From Chitinophaga pinensis (lineage in GTDB: Bacteria; Bacteroidota; Bacteroidia; Chitinophagales; Chitinophagaceae), in contig LR632930.1 of NCBI GenBank assembly GCA_902167325.1, positions 1,364,001 to 1,428,000 on the forward strand: a stretch of 64,000 bases of DNA. Direction: 5' to 3'. Below the pieces are notes generated by a model that was not told the DNA's origin, ran no database searches, and was given only the letters and a program-made list of their open reading frames with translations. Of this stretch, positions 9,664 to 17,574 are shown one piece after another. A program made the position numbers and the translations under genes. How positions within the stretch are numbered: position 1 is the first letter of the stretch; each line of letters begins with the position of its first letter.

Positions 9664-11865
9664 ATGAGGACATTCATTGCCATATTCATCTGCCTGCTGT
9701 TGCTCATTTCCGGCATGATGGCCCAGGAGCGAAAGCCCGAGGCCTGGGATGTAAAAGCAGAAAAGAAATATATAAGCCGGCAGGAAGAGGTGAAGGGAGA
9801 AGTATGGTCCATTAAACAGGCCGGCTTCCGTAACCGTACGGTGCCTGCTGAATATGCGAAAGAATCTGCAGTAGTACTGGCCCGTCATGTGGAGCTGATT
9901 ACCCCGCAGAAGAACGTGAAACTGCACCGTACAGAGCGCAACCTGGTAGCCATCAATGATAAGGCCGCCCTGGAACAATACTCCGAATTCGAGTTCAAAC
10001 AATACCTGAACAGCGATTACTATTATCCGCTGGAGCCATTCGACAAGCTGACCAAAATCACCTATATCGGCGTGCGCATCTACAAGAAAGACGGCAGCAT
10101 GCGGGAGATCTACGGTAATGAAGCAGTGGTAACCGATCTGGTCAGGAAAGAGCATAAAACCCGGAAACTGGCGATCCCGGATCTGCAGGTGGGCGACCTG
10201 GTAGATTATTTCATCCGGGAAGAAGAGTTCATGAAAACCAGTAACACCTTTTCCAAAGAGCTTTTTGTGCTGGGAGAAGAAGTGCCGGTGCTGGAATATT
10301 CCATCCACATTGCGGCATGGAACGAAGTGTTCGCCCTCGAATACCGGTCCATGAACGGCGCGCCCAACTTCAAGGAGCGTTTCGATACCCATATGATCCA
10401 TCTCGATATGCTGGTACGGAACATTCCGCCCGTTCCCCGTAACCTCTGGATGAATCCGTTCCGCCAGTTGCCCATGGTGCGGGCACACCTTCGCCCCGGT
10501 GCCCGGAACGAGAAAGCCGGCCGCAGGAAGGAAGGGATGATCTATAGTAACCCCAATGCAGTAAGAGTACGGGATGAAGCCATCAGTTCCGGCGGTTATT
10601 TCCCTGAATATGGTATGCCTTCTGCCGATGCTGCCAAAAGCTTCATCGCTAAATTCAAAAAGAACCATCCCGACGCTTCTAAACAGGAGCTGGCCGAATA
10701 CATCTATTATATCCACCGGTTTGTGCTACTGTACCGCGTATGGCCGGGCGATCCCATAGTGGTAGACCGCCGGCGGAATTACTCAGACCCCGGCAGGTAC
10801 GCCTTCCTGTTATCAGTAATGTCCGAGCTGAAGAAAAACGATATCCCTGCCGACATTGTACTCCTTACATCCCGCTTCGGCCCTTCTGATACAGACGTAT
10901 TTACCGAAAGGGATTATGAAATGATGGTGAAAACAAGGGGCGATAAGCCGCTGTATATGTCGGCCGTTGGTATGTTCCCCGTTACCTCCTATATCCCTGA
11001 TGATTTCGAAGGGCAGAAGGCGCCCCTCATTCATGATGGTGAAATAACAGGCTACTGGGATATCCCTTTCAGCAAGGCAGAGCAGAATAAACAGCTGAAC
11101 CGCCTTCGCATTTCCCTGAAGGCAGATAACATCCAGCAACTGGAGATCAACCGGGAAACCATCATTACCGGCCATTTTAAACAGCGTACACAGCAGCAGC
11201 TCTTCCTCTTTGAGGATTATTATGATGAAGAAAGGGAGTACCTGGGGATAGAAACCTCTTTCCTCGATGAATTTGCTGCGGCAAAGGCCAGCAGGGCGCT
11301 GGTACAAGAGTATAATAATGCGTTCAGCAAGGCCCGGCGCGATCAGAAGGAGTTGTTCCAGCAGGAAGTGGCAGAGCAATTTGAGAAAACACCACAGTCG
11401 CTCGATTCTTTTAAGCTGGTTGAAATGGGCCTCCGCAATAATAAACCAGACGTGGTATATAAGACCCGGTTTACGATGGATGGATTTGTAAAGAAAGCCG
11501 GACCTAATTACATACTGGATGCAGGGAAGCTCATTGGCGGGCAGATCTCCATCAAACCATCGCAACGCACCCGTAGTGTGGATGTGCAGATGCCTTTTGC
11601 GAGAACGATTGAGTATGAGATGGAAATGGAGATTCCGGAAGGGTTTGTGGCGGAAGGGGTAGAAAAGCTGGCGCGGAACGTGGATAATGAATGCGGAAGC
11701 TTCATTGTGAAGCCGGGGCTGGATGCGAATAAACTGCGGCTACACATTACCAAAACCTATAAACAGGCGGTAACGCCTGCTGCCAAATGGCCGCTGCTGC
11801 TGGAAATGCTCGATGCAGCGGAGGCTTTCCGGGAACAGAAAGTGTTGATCAAAAAAGTGGGATAA
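9664..11865 (+). CDS. DUF3857 protein with a degenerate transglutaminase region
   Basis: 733 residues with a signal peptide ending near MMAQ (about residue 21). The DUF3857 part shows the typical stretch LQVGDLVDYFIREEEF. Where the catalytic Cys of the transglutaminase core should be, there is a segment around RRNYSDPGRYAFLLSVMSEL with no Cys, followed by the conserved helix and strand KKNDIPADIVLLTSRFG. The enzyme core therefore seems to have lost its nucleophile. Paired with the upstream catalytically intact paralogue (7-bp gap), it may be a binding or scaffold partner. Function unknown. Confidence 0.8.
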   Translation: MRTFIAIFICLLLLISGMMAQERKPEAWDVKAEKKYISRQEEVKGEVWSIKQAGFRNRTVPAEYAKESAVVLARHVELITPQKNVKLHRTERNLVAINDKAALEQYSEFEFKQYLNSDYYYPLEPFDKLTKITYIGVRIYKKDGSMREIYGNEAVVTDLVRKEHKTRKLAIPDLQVGDLVDYFIREEEFMKTSNTFSKELFVLGEEVPVLEYSIHIAAWNEVFALEYRSMNGAPNFKERFDTHMIHLDMLVRNIPPVPRNLWMNPFRQLPMVRAHLRPGARNEKAGRRKEGMIYSNPNAVRVRDEAISSGGYFPEYGMPSADAAKSFIAKFKKNHPDASKQELAEYIYYIHRFVLLYRVWPGDPIVVDRRRNYSDPGRYAFLLSVMSELKKNDIPADIVLLTSRFGPSDTDVFTERDYEMMVKTRGDKPLYMSAVGMFPVTSYIPDDFEGQKAPLIHDGEITGYWDIPFSKAEQNKQLNRLRISLKADNIQQLEINRETIITGHFKQRTQQQLFLFEDYYDEEREYLGIETSFLDEFAAAKASRALVQEYNNAFSKARRDQKELFQQEVAEQFEKTPQSLDSFKLVEMGLRNNKPDVVYKTRFTMDGFVKKAGPNYILDAGKLIGGQISIKPSQRTRSVDVQMPFARTIEYEMEMEIPEGFVAEGVEKLARNVDNECGSFIVKPGLDANKLRLHITKTYKQAVTPAAKWPLLLEMLDAAEAFREQKVLIKKVG

Positions 11866-11905
11866 GAAAAATTTTCCGGAGGAAACAATTTTTTAATAAA
11901 AAATA

Positions 11906-11937
11906 TTGCGTAAGAAAAAAAATAAAAACTACCTTTG
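11906..11937 (+). promoter_or_regulatory. Promoter of a small transcription unit
   Basis: TTG at 11906-11908 and TACCTTTG at 11930-11937 (an exact TAnnTTTG) are 21 bp apart, matching the Bacteroidota primary-sigma pattern. Transcription would begin about 11943 and stop at the hairpin near 12112, giving an RNA of about 170 nt. Confidence 0.6.
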
Positions 11938-11964
11938 TTGACGTAAACAAACAGCTAAATAACA

Positions 11965-12054
11965 ATGTCACGCAATTGTACATATAAGATGAAGGTCGCA
12001 AAGCGCATGCACAAGCAGGCGGGAGGCGATATGCGGGCAGGTTATAGCTGGTAA
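11965..12054 (+). CDS. Candidate 29-residue basic small protein
   Basis: ATG 11965 to TAA 12052. The peptide is rich in Lys and Arg, contains VAKRMHKQAGGDMRAGYSW at its end and has no membrane segment. Support is its context: a consensus-like promoter 28 bp upstream and an intrinsic terminator 34 bp downstream, so a discrete short mRNA or regulatory RNA is likely. Its C-terminal pattern R-M-x-K-x-x-G...S-W recurs in the next small ORF (12130-12234). Whether it is translated cannot be decided from the sequence; the unit may be a non-coding RNA. Confidence 0.4.
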   Translation: MSRNCTYKMKVAKRMHKQAGGDMRAGYSW

Positions 12055-12085
12055 TAACAAAGAAAGTTATCCGATAGATATAACA

Positions 12086-12118
12086 AAAGGTCCCGCAGAA
12101 AATGCGGGACCTTTTTTA
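12086..12118 (+). terminator. Strong intrinsic terminator, possibly bidirectional
   Basis: Perfect 10-bp stem AGGTCCCGCA / TGCGGGACCT with a 5-nt loop (12088-12112), followed by a T run to 12117. The opposite side also starts with TTTTG, so it may stop minus-strand transcription as well. Confidence 0.88.
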
Positions 12119-12129
12119 TTATCGTGCTG

Positions 12130-12234
12130 ATGGACATACAACTGAACAAAACTACCGCGCAAGTGAGACGCATGGCAAAAGCGTCAGGGGAGTGCTTTTC
12201 ATGGCATAGCCCTGGTGGAATAGGTATGTATTGA
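12130..12234 (+). CDS. Possible 34-residue small protein
   Basis: ATG 12130 to TGA 12232, with VRRMAKASGECFSW in its centre, echoing the R-M-x-K-x-x-G...S-W pattern of the ORF at 11965. It is followed by a terminator at 12265. No promoter is visible in the 12 bp after the preceding terminator, and a minus-strand promoter-like pair lies inside it, so this is weak: it could be part of an RNA gene or chance. Confidence 0.25.
   Translation: MDIQLNKTTAQVRRMAKASGECFSWHSPGGIGMY
12147..12180 (-). promoter_or_regulatory. Minus-strand promoter-like pair facing the first small unit
   Basis: On the minus strand TTTTG (12176-12180) is followed after 21 bp by TAGTTTTG (12147-12154), an exact TAnnTTTG. 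A transcript would run into the hairpin at 12088-12112 after only about 60 nt. It is convergent with the promoter at 11906. This could be chance. Confidence 0.35.
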
Positions 12235-12264
12235 TGTGAACGTAAATATTACGAACATTTATAT

Positions 12265-12304
12265 AGCCCGGTCCGCCGCTCAAAGCCGACCGGGCTTATT
12301 ATTT
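12265..12304 (+). terminator. Intrinsic terminator before the DinB-like gene
   Basis: Stem AGCCCGGTC (12265-12273) / GACCGGGCT (12288-12296), 9 bp and perfect, loop 14 nt, followed by a T-rich tail on the + strand only. Confidence 0.7.
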
Positions 12305-12388
12305 TAAGCCCCCCGGAAACGGAAATGAACATATATATAACATGGTAAGTACTTTTTAAAAAAGTGATTTGCCCCAAAACGAGACCCA

Positions 12389-12955
12389 ATGAGAAATGTA
12401 GTACAATTTGTAAGAGAGGCCCTGATCAACAACTTCCGGGAACTGGACCAATGGTTTCAGCAAGACCAGGTGCTGCTGCACTTTAAACCCGAGCGCGGCC
12501 AGTGGAATGCACGTGAAGTACTTGAGCACATTAGCCTTACTAATTATTTTTTACTCCTGACCATCAATAAAAGTACCCGCCGTGCGCTGGACCGTAAGAT
12601 GGACGGATTGTATATAATGCCCGGAGCCGATTATGAAGCTAAGTTCCGGCAGATAGAAATCGTCAGCAGTAAATCCTTCGGGTGGGTAAACCCGGTGCAC
12701 CTGGAGCCTTCCGGTACCCAGGACCTCGAAGAGATCCGGACACTTCTGAAGCAACAGTTTGCCCAGTGCATGTATAACCTGAGCCTGCTCAAAAACGGCG
12801 AAGGCAGACTGGTGAAAACGATGATGACCGTGAATGATCTGGGGAAACTGGATATCTATCAATACATCTTTTTCCTCACCAAGCACATTGAGCGCCACAT
12901 TGCACAACTGCAGGAACTGCGCGAGCAATACGAGGAAAGCGCCATATTGATCTGA
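12389..12955 (+). CDS. DinB-superfamily protein
   Basis: 188 residues forming the four-helix DinB/YfiT-like fold. The metal-ligand pattern is visible: His in WNAREVLEHISLTNYF (about residue 47) and two His in FLTKHIERHIAQL near the C-terminus. Members are often metal-dependent thiol transferases or uncharacterised; substrate not predictable. It is flanked by terminators on both sides (12265, 12991), so it is probably a single-gene unit. Start ATG 12389. Confidence 0.85.
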   Translation: MRNVVQFVREALINNFRELDQWFQQDQVLLHFKPERGQWNAREVLEHISLTNYFLLLTINKSTRRALDRKMDGLYIMPGADYEAKFRQIEIVSSKSFGWVNPVHLEPSGTQDLEEIRTLLKQQFAQCMYNLSLLKNGEGRLVKTMMTVNDLGKLDIYQYIFFLTKHIERHIAQLQELREQYEESAILI

Positions 12956-12990
12956 ACTATTTTAAATACACAAAGAAAAGAGTCAACCCC

Positions 12991-13019
12991 GGCTCCCGTC
13001 TTTGGCGGGAGCTTTTTTT
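12991..13019 (+). terminator. Intrinsic terminator after the DinB-like gene
   Basis: Stem GCTCCCG (12992-12998) / CGGGAGC (13006-13012) followed by seven T. Confidence 0.88.
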
Positions 13020-13117
13020 AACACTAAAAATGCCAACAATGAGAAAGAACCATAAGTCCACATACAAACTGAAACCGGACCGGTACACGGTCCTATCTGT
13101 TAACTACAACATCAGGT

Positions 13118-13861
13118 ATGATGGACAATTCGACGATGGCGGAGGAAAGCTGCTCCTTGCACTCCTTCCGCATACGGTGCCCGCGCTCACGAAAACGAGC
13201 CGTTCGGGCCGACCGGGAAAAGCAACTGATTAAACTGGAGAAGGAAAGAGGGGAACTGTGGCATATCAAATACCATAAAGTGGAGTATGTGCCTCTGGAC
13301 CCTCCTATCCAGCGCGGCTTCAGGCGTAGCTTCATACTCCGTGAGGATGTAGCCCGCACTTACCGCGCAGCTTTTTACCAGGGTATTCTGGATAAGATCA
13401 ATACGGTACTCGTGCATCACGACCGTGCGTTTACGAAGAAACTGAGAAAGAACGGGAAAAAGAAAATCCCCATCCCGCAATACCTCAAAGAGTTGGATAA
13501 CGCCCGCTTCCGGCAGTTAAAGCTTTCTGAGCATGAAGCTGCGCTCTTTTACCTGGGGATCGCTTCCAATCCCCGCTGCCGCCTCCATGGTGAAGTATGG
13601 AAATTTAAAGAGCCATGGCGCTTTCGCCTGCAGATTCGCCGCAATATGATCACCCAACAGAAAGTGGAGAACATTGAAGTGGAAAAACGACTGAAGGAAA
13701 TTAATCGGTTAATGGACGATCCCGGTATTTCCGGGAAAATTGAGAACATGAAGGGGCGGCCCTATATAGCATACAGCTGGTGCCAGCCTCCCCGTGCATA
13801 TCGAACCCGTTATAACACCCGCCAATGGTTACAATTGGCGGAAGCTGAAAACAACCCATAA
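13118..13861 (+). CDS. Uncharacterised basic protein next to rtcB
   Basis: 247 residues, strongly basic, no signal peptide and no membrane segment. Features seen: a Lys/Arg-rich N-terminal helix (KRAVRADREKQLIKLEKERG), conserved-looking segments VPLDPPIQRGFRRSFILRED and INTVLVHHD, a basic loop KKLRKNGKKKIPIPQYL, and EPWRFRLQIRRNMIT. The basic charge fits RNA or nucleoprotein binding. It ends 74 bp before rtcB on the same strand, so the two are probably one operon. I recall similar unnamed proteins beside rtcB in other Bacteroidota but cannot verify it here. It is not PrfH, the usual RtcB neighbour of other phyla. The start may be ATG 13118, 13121 or 13136. Confidence 0.75.
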   Translation: MMDNSTMAEESCSLHSFRIRCPRSRKRAVRADREKQLIKLEKERGELWHIKYHKVEYVPLDPPIQRGFRRSFILREDVARTYRAAFYQGILDKINTVLVHHDRAFTKKLRKNGKKKIPIPQYLKELDNARFRQLKLSEHEAALFYLGIASNPRCRLHGEVWKFKEPWRFRLQIRRNMITQQKVENIEVEKRLKEINRLMDDPGISGKIENMKGRPYIAYSWCQPPRAYRTRYNTRQWLQLAEAENNP

Positions 13862-13935
13862 AACCCTGCTGTGGCATGAAAGGTGCTGCAGTATTATTAA
13901 ATTGTCCGCAAAAGGCGGACACACAATTCATCTAT

Positions 13936-15345
13936 ATGTCAAAACTCAAACTTCGCGGTAAGGATCTCCGGGCTATTGGTTACCCTGAGTCTCCGGTAAT
14001 CAGTGTCGCGATCGGTGTCATGGAAAAGCATTATAAGCATCATTCCGAAGACGCCGCGCTGGCCCTGTTAACCCAGGTGCTGGAAAACCCCGCAGCTTTC
14101 GCTGCCGACGAACATCTCGGGAAGATCGCAGGAAAGCTGATCGTGGAAGAATCACAGGAGATCTCCCTCCTGCCCGAAGCGCTGCCTTACCAGATTTTCG
14201 GGAAGGAATTTATTGACGATGGCGCCCTTCGCCAGATGGAAGGTGCCATGCGCCTCCCCGTTACCGCTGCCGGTGCACTGATGCCGGATGCCCATCAGGG
14301 TTACGGGCTTCCGATCGGAGGTGTGCTGGCTGTCCGTAATGCCGTTATCCCCTACGCGGTAGGCGTAGATATCGGTTGCCGGATGTGCCTGAGCATCCTG
14401 GATATCCCTGTGGCCAACCTGGAAAAGAACGCTTCCCAGTTTAAGCGCGAACTGATTGCCCAAACTGCTTTCGGTGCCGGTATGGCCTGGAAGAAACAGG
14501 AAGATGACCCCGTACTGGAGAACCCGGCTTTTCAGGAAATCGGGCTGCTGAAGCACCTGCACGGAAAAGCCGCTGCACAGCTGAGCACCTCCGGGTCCGG
14601 TAATCACTTTGTGGAATGGGGCCTCGTGGAACTGACGGACCCTGATAATGAATGGGGCCTGGCAACAGGTACTTACCTGGGCCTGCTGTCTCACTCAGGC
14701 TCCCGTGGCCTGGGGGCACAAATTGCTGCACATTACACCAAAGTGGCACGGGATGTATGCCAGCTGCCACGGGAAGTACAGCACCTGGCCTGGCTGGATA
14801 TGGATACCGACAACGGCCGGGAATACTGGACGGCGATGAACCTGGCGGGAGATTACGCCTCCGCCAACCATCATCACATCCACCGCCGCCTGATCAAATC
14901 TGTAGGCGGAACCCTGCTGGCCCGGGTAGAAAACCACCACAACTTCGCCTGGAAAGAGAACCACGGAGGGGAAACACTCTTCGTTCACCGGAAAGGCGCA
15001 ACACCTGCCGGTAAAGGAGCCCTTGGGGTAATTCCCGGATCCATGACAGCGCCCGGATTTATAGTCAGGGGGCGTGGTAATGAAGGGTCGCTGGATTCAG
15101 CTTCTCACGGTGCAGGCCGGCAGATGAGCCGATCCAAAGCCACACAAACGTTCACCGGTCATGAAATGAGCCGCCTGCTGAAAGAGCAGGGCGTTACGCT
15201 AATTGGAGGCGGACTGGATGAAGCGCCGGGTGCCTATAAGGACATCCGGGCTGTGATGGCAGCACAGCAGCCGCTGGTAGACGTTGTAGGGGCGTTTTAT
15301 CCCAAAATCGTCCGTATGGCGGATGGTGGCCCGGGAGAAGATTAA
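13936..15345 (+). CDS. rtcB: RNA-splicing ligase RtcB
   Basis: GTP- and Mn2+-dependent ligase joining 2',3'-cyclic phosphate and 5'-OH RNA ends, used in RNA repair or tRNA splicing. 469 residues from ATG 13936; an in-frame ATG at 13876 would add 20 residues with no family support. Motifs seen: MPDAHQGYGLPIGGVLA, VGVDIGCRM (Asp and Cys metal ligands), GSGNHFVEWG, LSHSGSRGLG, ENHHNFAW, and SASHGAGRQMSR with the guanylylated His. A small hairpin GTCCGC/GCGGAC lies about 20 bp before the ATG. No archease gene is present. Confidence 0.95.
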   Translation: MSKLKLRGKDLRAIGYPESPVISVAIGVMEKHYKHHSEDAALALLTQVLENPAAFAADEHLGKIAGKLIVEESQEISLLPEALPYQIFGKEFIDDGALRQMEGAMRLPVTAAGALMPDAHQGYGLPIGGVLAVRNAVIPYAVGVDIGCRMCLSILDIPVANLEKNASQFKRELIAQTAFGAGMAWKKQEDDPVLENPAFQEIGLLKHLHGKAAAQLSTSGSGNHFVEWGLVELTDPDNEWGLATGTYLGLLSHSGSRGLGAQIAAHYTKVARDVCQLPREVQHLAWLDMDTDNGREYWTAMNLAGDYASANHHHIHRRLIKSVGGTLLARVENHHNFAWKENHGGETLFVHRKGATPAGKGALGVIPGSMTAPGFIVRGRGNEGSLDSASHGAGRQMSRSKATQTFTGHEMSRLLKEQGVTLIGGGLDEAPGAYKDIRAVMAAQQPLVDVVGAFYPKIVRMADGGPGED

Positions 15346-15361
15346 ATCCCGATAACAGGTA

Positions 15362-15397
15362 TAAAAAACGGGGGAGACAGTAATCTGCCTCCCCCGT
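15362..15397 (-). terminator. Terminator after fcl, between convergent genes
   Basis: Stem ACGGGGGAG (15368-15376) / CTCCCCCGT (15389-15397), 9 bp. On the minus strand it is followed by TTTTTT, fitting the end of the gmd-fcl unit; the + strand tail is weaker but it may also serve rtcB. Confidence 0.85.
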
Positions 15398-15422
15398 ACT
15401 ATTTTCAGGCAAAAGGCTATGC

Positions 15423-16352
15423 TCAGGCCTTCTGCAGGAATTTATCTTCATATACCTGGCGGATACCCTGTTCCAGCGATATGGCGGCTTTCCAGCCAAG
15501 GCTGTGCAGGCGTGATACATCCATCAGTTTACGGGGCGTACCATCGGGCTTGGTAGTATCAAATACCAGCTTTCCTTCATATCCCACGATCTTTTGCACG
15601 AGGCGGGCGAGGTCAGCTATGCTGAGATCCTCCCCTACACCGATATTGATAGGGCCTGGCTCGTTGTATCCTTGCATAAGGAAAAAGCAGGCATCAGCCA
15701 TATCGTCGGCATGCAGGAACTCACGGAGCGGTGAACCGGTTCCCCAGATCACTACTTCTTCCTGTCCGTTGGCCTTCGCATCATGGAATTTGCGAAGCAA
15801 AGCGGGAAGTACGTGTGAATTTTGCAGGTCGTAATTATCGTTCGGGCCATACAGGTTGGTAGGCATCACGGAAATGAACTGTGAACCATACTGGCTGCGG
15901 TAAGCATCGCAGAGCTTGATACCGGCGATCTTGGCAATGGCATATGGCTCATTGGTAGGTTCCAGCAGGCCGGTAAGCAGGTATTCTTCCTTCAGGGGCT
16001 GGGGAGCCAGTTTGGGATAGATGCAGGAGGAGCCAAGGAACATGAGTTTCTTCACCCCGTTGAGATGGGCATGATGGATCACGTTGTTTTGGATCATCAG
16101 GTTATCGTACAGGAACTCCGCACGATAGGTATTGTTGGCAACGATGCCGCCTACTTTGGCCGCAGCGAGGAATACGTAGTCTGGTTTTTCTTCCCGGAAG
16201 AAAGCAGCTACGGCAGCCTGGTCACGGAGGTCGAGGGTATCGGAGGTGCGTGTCACGAAGTTGGTGAACCCGGCTTTCTGCAGGCGCCGTACGATGGCGG
16301 AACCTACCATGCCGCGGTGCCCGGCGATGTATATTTTGTCGTTCGGTTGCAT
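15423..16352 (-). CDS. fcl: GDP-L-fucose synthase
   Basis: NADPH-dependent 3,5-epimerase/4-reductase converting GDP-4-keto-6-deoxy-D-mannose to GDP-L-fucose. 309 residues, the usual length. Rossmann motif [15 protein letters not shown] at the N-terminus, family-typical LGSSCIYPK and the catalytic Tyr-x3-Lys in PYAIAKIAG. It starts 4 bp after gmd and the two form the standard two-step pathway from GDP-mannose. It may supply L-fucose to the polysaccharide locus that begins a few kilobases away. Confidence 0.96.
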   Translation of the reverse strand: MQPNDKIYIAGHRGMVGSAIVRRLQKAGFTNFVTRTSDTLDLRDQAAVAAFFREEKPDYVFLAAAKVGGIVANNTYRAEFLYDNLMIQNNVIHHAHLNGVKKLMFLGSSCIYPKLAPQPLKEEYLLTGLLEPTNEPYAIAKIAGIKLCDAYRSQYGSQFISVMPTNLYGPNDNYDLQNSHVLPALLRKFHDAKANGQEEVVIWGTGSPLREFLHADDMADACFFLMQGYNEPGPINIGVGEDLSIADLARLVQKIVGYEGKLVFDTTKPDGTPRKLMDVSRLHSLGWKAAISLEQGIRQVYEDKFLQKA

Positions 16353-16356
16353 GCGG

Positions 16357-17469
16357 TTATTCGAATTGGTTCAGAACTTTATACCCTGCGTCTTTCAGGA
16401 GCTTCTCACGGCGGAATAGCTCGAGATCAGCAGCCATCATATCTTTCACGAGGCTGTAAAGGTCATGTTCAGGTACCCATCCCAGTTGGGTTTTAGATTT
16501 GGTAGGGTCGCCAATGAGCAGCTCTACTTCCGTTGGACGGAAATAGCGGGGATCAATCGCCACTACTTCTGTTCCGGGCTGGAGGGCATATTCCGGATTG
16601 GATGCACTTTTCACGTACCCTTTTTCTGCTGCGCCTTCTCCTTTAAATTCCAGTTCAATACCGATCTCGGCAAAGCTGAGGCGGATGAAGTCGCGTACGG
16701 TATTGGTTTCGCCGGTGGCAATTACAAAGTCTTCAGGTTTTTCCTGCTGGAGGATAAGCCACATGGCTTTTACATAGTCTTTGGCATGACCCCAGTCGCG
16801 CTTGGCATCCAGGTTACCCATAAAGAGTTTGTCCTGCATACCGAGTCCGATTTTAGCGACACCGCGGGTGATTTTGCGGGTCACGAAGGTTTCGCCGCGC
16901 AGGGGGGATTCGTGGTTGAAGAGGATGCCGTTGCAGGCGTACATATTATACGCTTCGCGGTAGTTGACAGTGATCCAGTACGCGTACATTTTAGCTACTG
17001 CGTAGGGAGAACGGGGGTAGAAAGGAGTTTTTTCCGACTGGGGGATTTCCTGCACAAGTCCGTACAGCTCTGAAGTGGAAGCCTGGTAGATACGGGTTTT
17101 TTCAGTGAGGCCCAGCAGGCGAACGGCTTCGAGGATGCGGAGGGTGCCCACTCCGTCTACATCTGCGGTATATTCCGGGGTCTCAAAACTCACCTGCACA
17201 TGGCTCATAGCGCCAAGGTTATAAATCTCGTCGGGCTGTACCTCCTGAATAATGCGGATGATGTTGGTGCTATCCGTAAGATCACCATAATGTAGTTTCA
17301 AATGTACATGCGGCTCATGAGGGTCCTGGTACAGGTGATCGATCCGGTCAGTATTGAACAGCGAAGTACGGCGCTTAATACCATGCACTTCATAGCCTTT
17401 CTTCAGGAGCAGCTCCGTCAGATAAGCGCCATCCTGGCCGGTTATCCCTGTGATTAATGCTTTTTTCAT
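16357..17469 (-). CDS. gmd: GDP-mannose 4,6-dehydratase
   Basis: First step of GDP-L-fucose synthesis. 370 residues from the ATG at 17469, chosen because the NADP-binding motif [12 protein letters not shown] then begins at residue 5; a longer frame to 17568 overlaps a terminator-like hairpin and adds unrelated residues. Catalytic Tyr-x3-Lys in [12 protein letters not shown]; the substrate motif [16 protein letters not shown] is typical of the family. Directly upstream of fcl. Confidence 0.96.
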   Translation of the reverse strand: MKKALITGITGQDGAYLTELLLKKGYEVHGIKRRTSLFNTDRIDHLYQDPHEPHVHLKLHYGDLTDSTNIIRIIQEVQPDEIYNLGAMSHVQVSFETPEYTADVDGVGTLRILEAVRLLGLTEKTRIYQASTSELYGLVQEIPQSEKTPFYPRSPYAVAKMYAYWITVNYREAYNMYACNGILFNHESPLRGETFVTRKITRGVAKIGLGMQDKLFMGNLDAKRDWGHAKDYVKAMWLILQQEKPEDFVIATGETNTVRDFIRLSFAEIGIELEFKGEGAAEKGYVKSASNPEYALQPGTEVVAIDPRYFRPTEVELLIGDPTKSKTQLGWVPEHDLYSLVKDMMAADLELFRREKLLKDAGYKVLNQFE

Positions 17470-17533
17470 CGGTTGGGCGGATTTAATCCCGGCAAAAATA
17501 GCATTATATCGGGATCGGCAGGGGAAAAATGAA

Positions 17534-17560
17534 ACCGCCCGGACAATTTTGCCGGGCGGT
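17534..17560 (-). terminator. Terminator between the acyltransferase-like gene and gmd
   Basis: Stem ACCGCCCGG (17534-17542) / CCGGGCGGT (17552-17560), 9 bp perfect, then a T-rich tract (TTCATTTTT) in minus-strand direction, 15 bp past the stop at 17575. Confidence 0.75.
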
Positions 17561-17574
17561 TCCTTCATGATATA

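Larger units (their letters stand above)
11866..12388. other. Intergenic region with two terminator-bounded small transcription units
   Basis: 523 bp between two larger + strand genes. It holds a consensus-like promoter at 11906, a 29-residue ORF, a strong terminator at 12088, a 34-residue ORF, a minus-strand promoter-like pair at 12147-12180 and a second terminator at 12265. These are listed separately. No ORF over 35 codons is convincing here. Confidence 0.6.

Noticed and set aside
9604..10716. 370-residue minus-strand frame opposite the second DUF3857 gene
   Set aside because: The + strand protein has a signal peptide and family motifs; the antisense frame has none.
13030..13233. 67-codon frame overlapping the start of the rtcB-linked unknown gene, considered as a frameshifted N-terminus
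   Set aside because: The longer gene is open and has its own ATG at 13118; an in-frame stop at 13070 limits upstream extension, and nothing shows that the two frames belong together.
13876..13935. 20-residue N-terminal extension of RtcB from ATG 13876
   Set aside because: The family begins at MSKLKLRGKDLRAIGYP; the extension has no support and contains a hairpin in its DNA.
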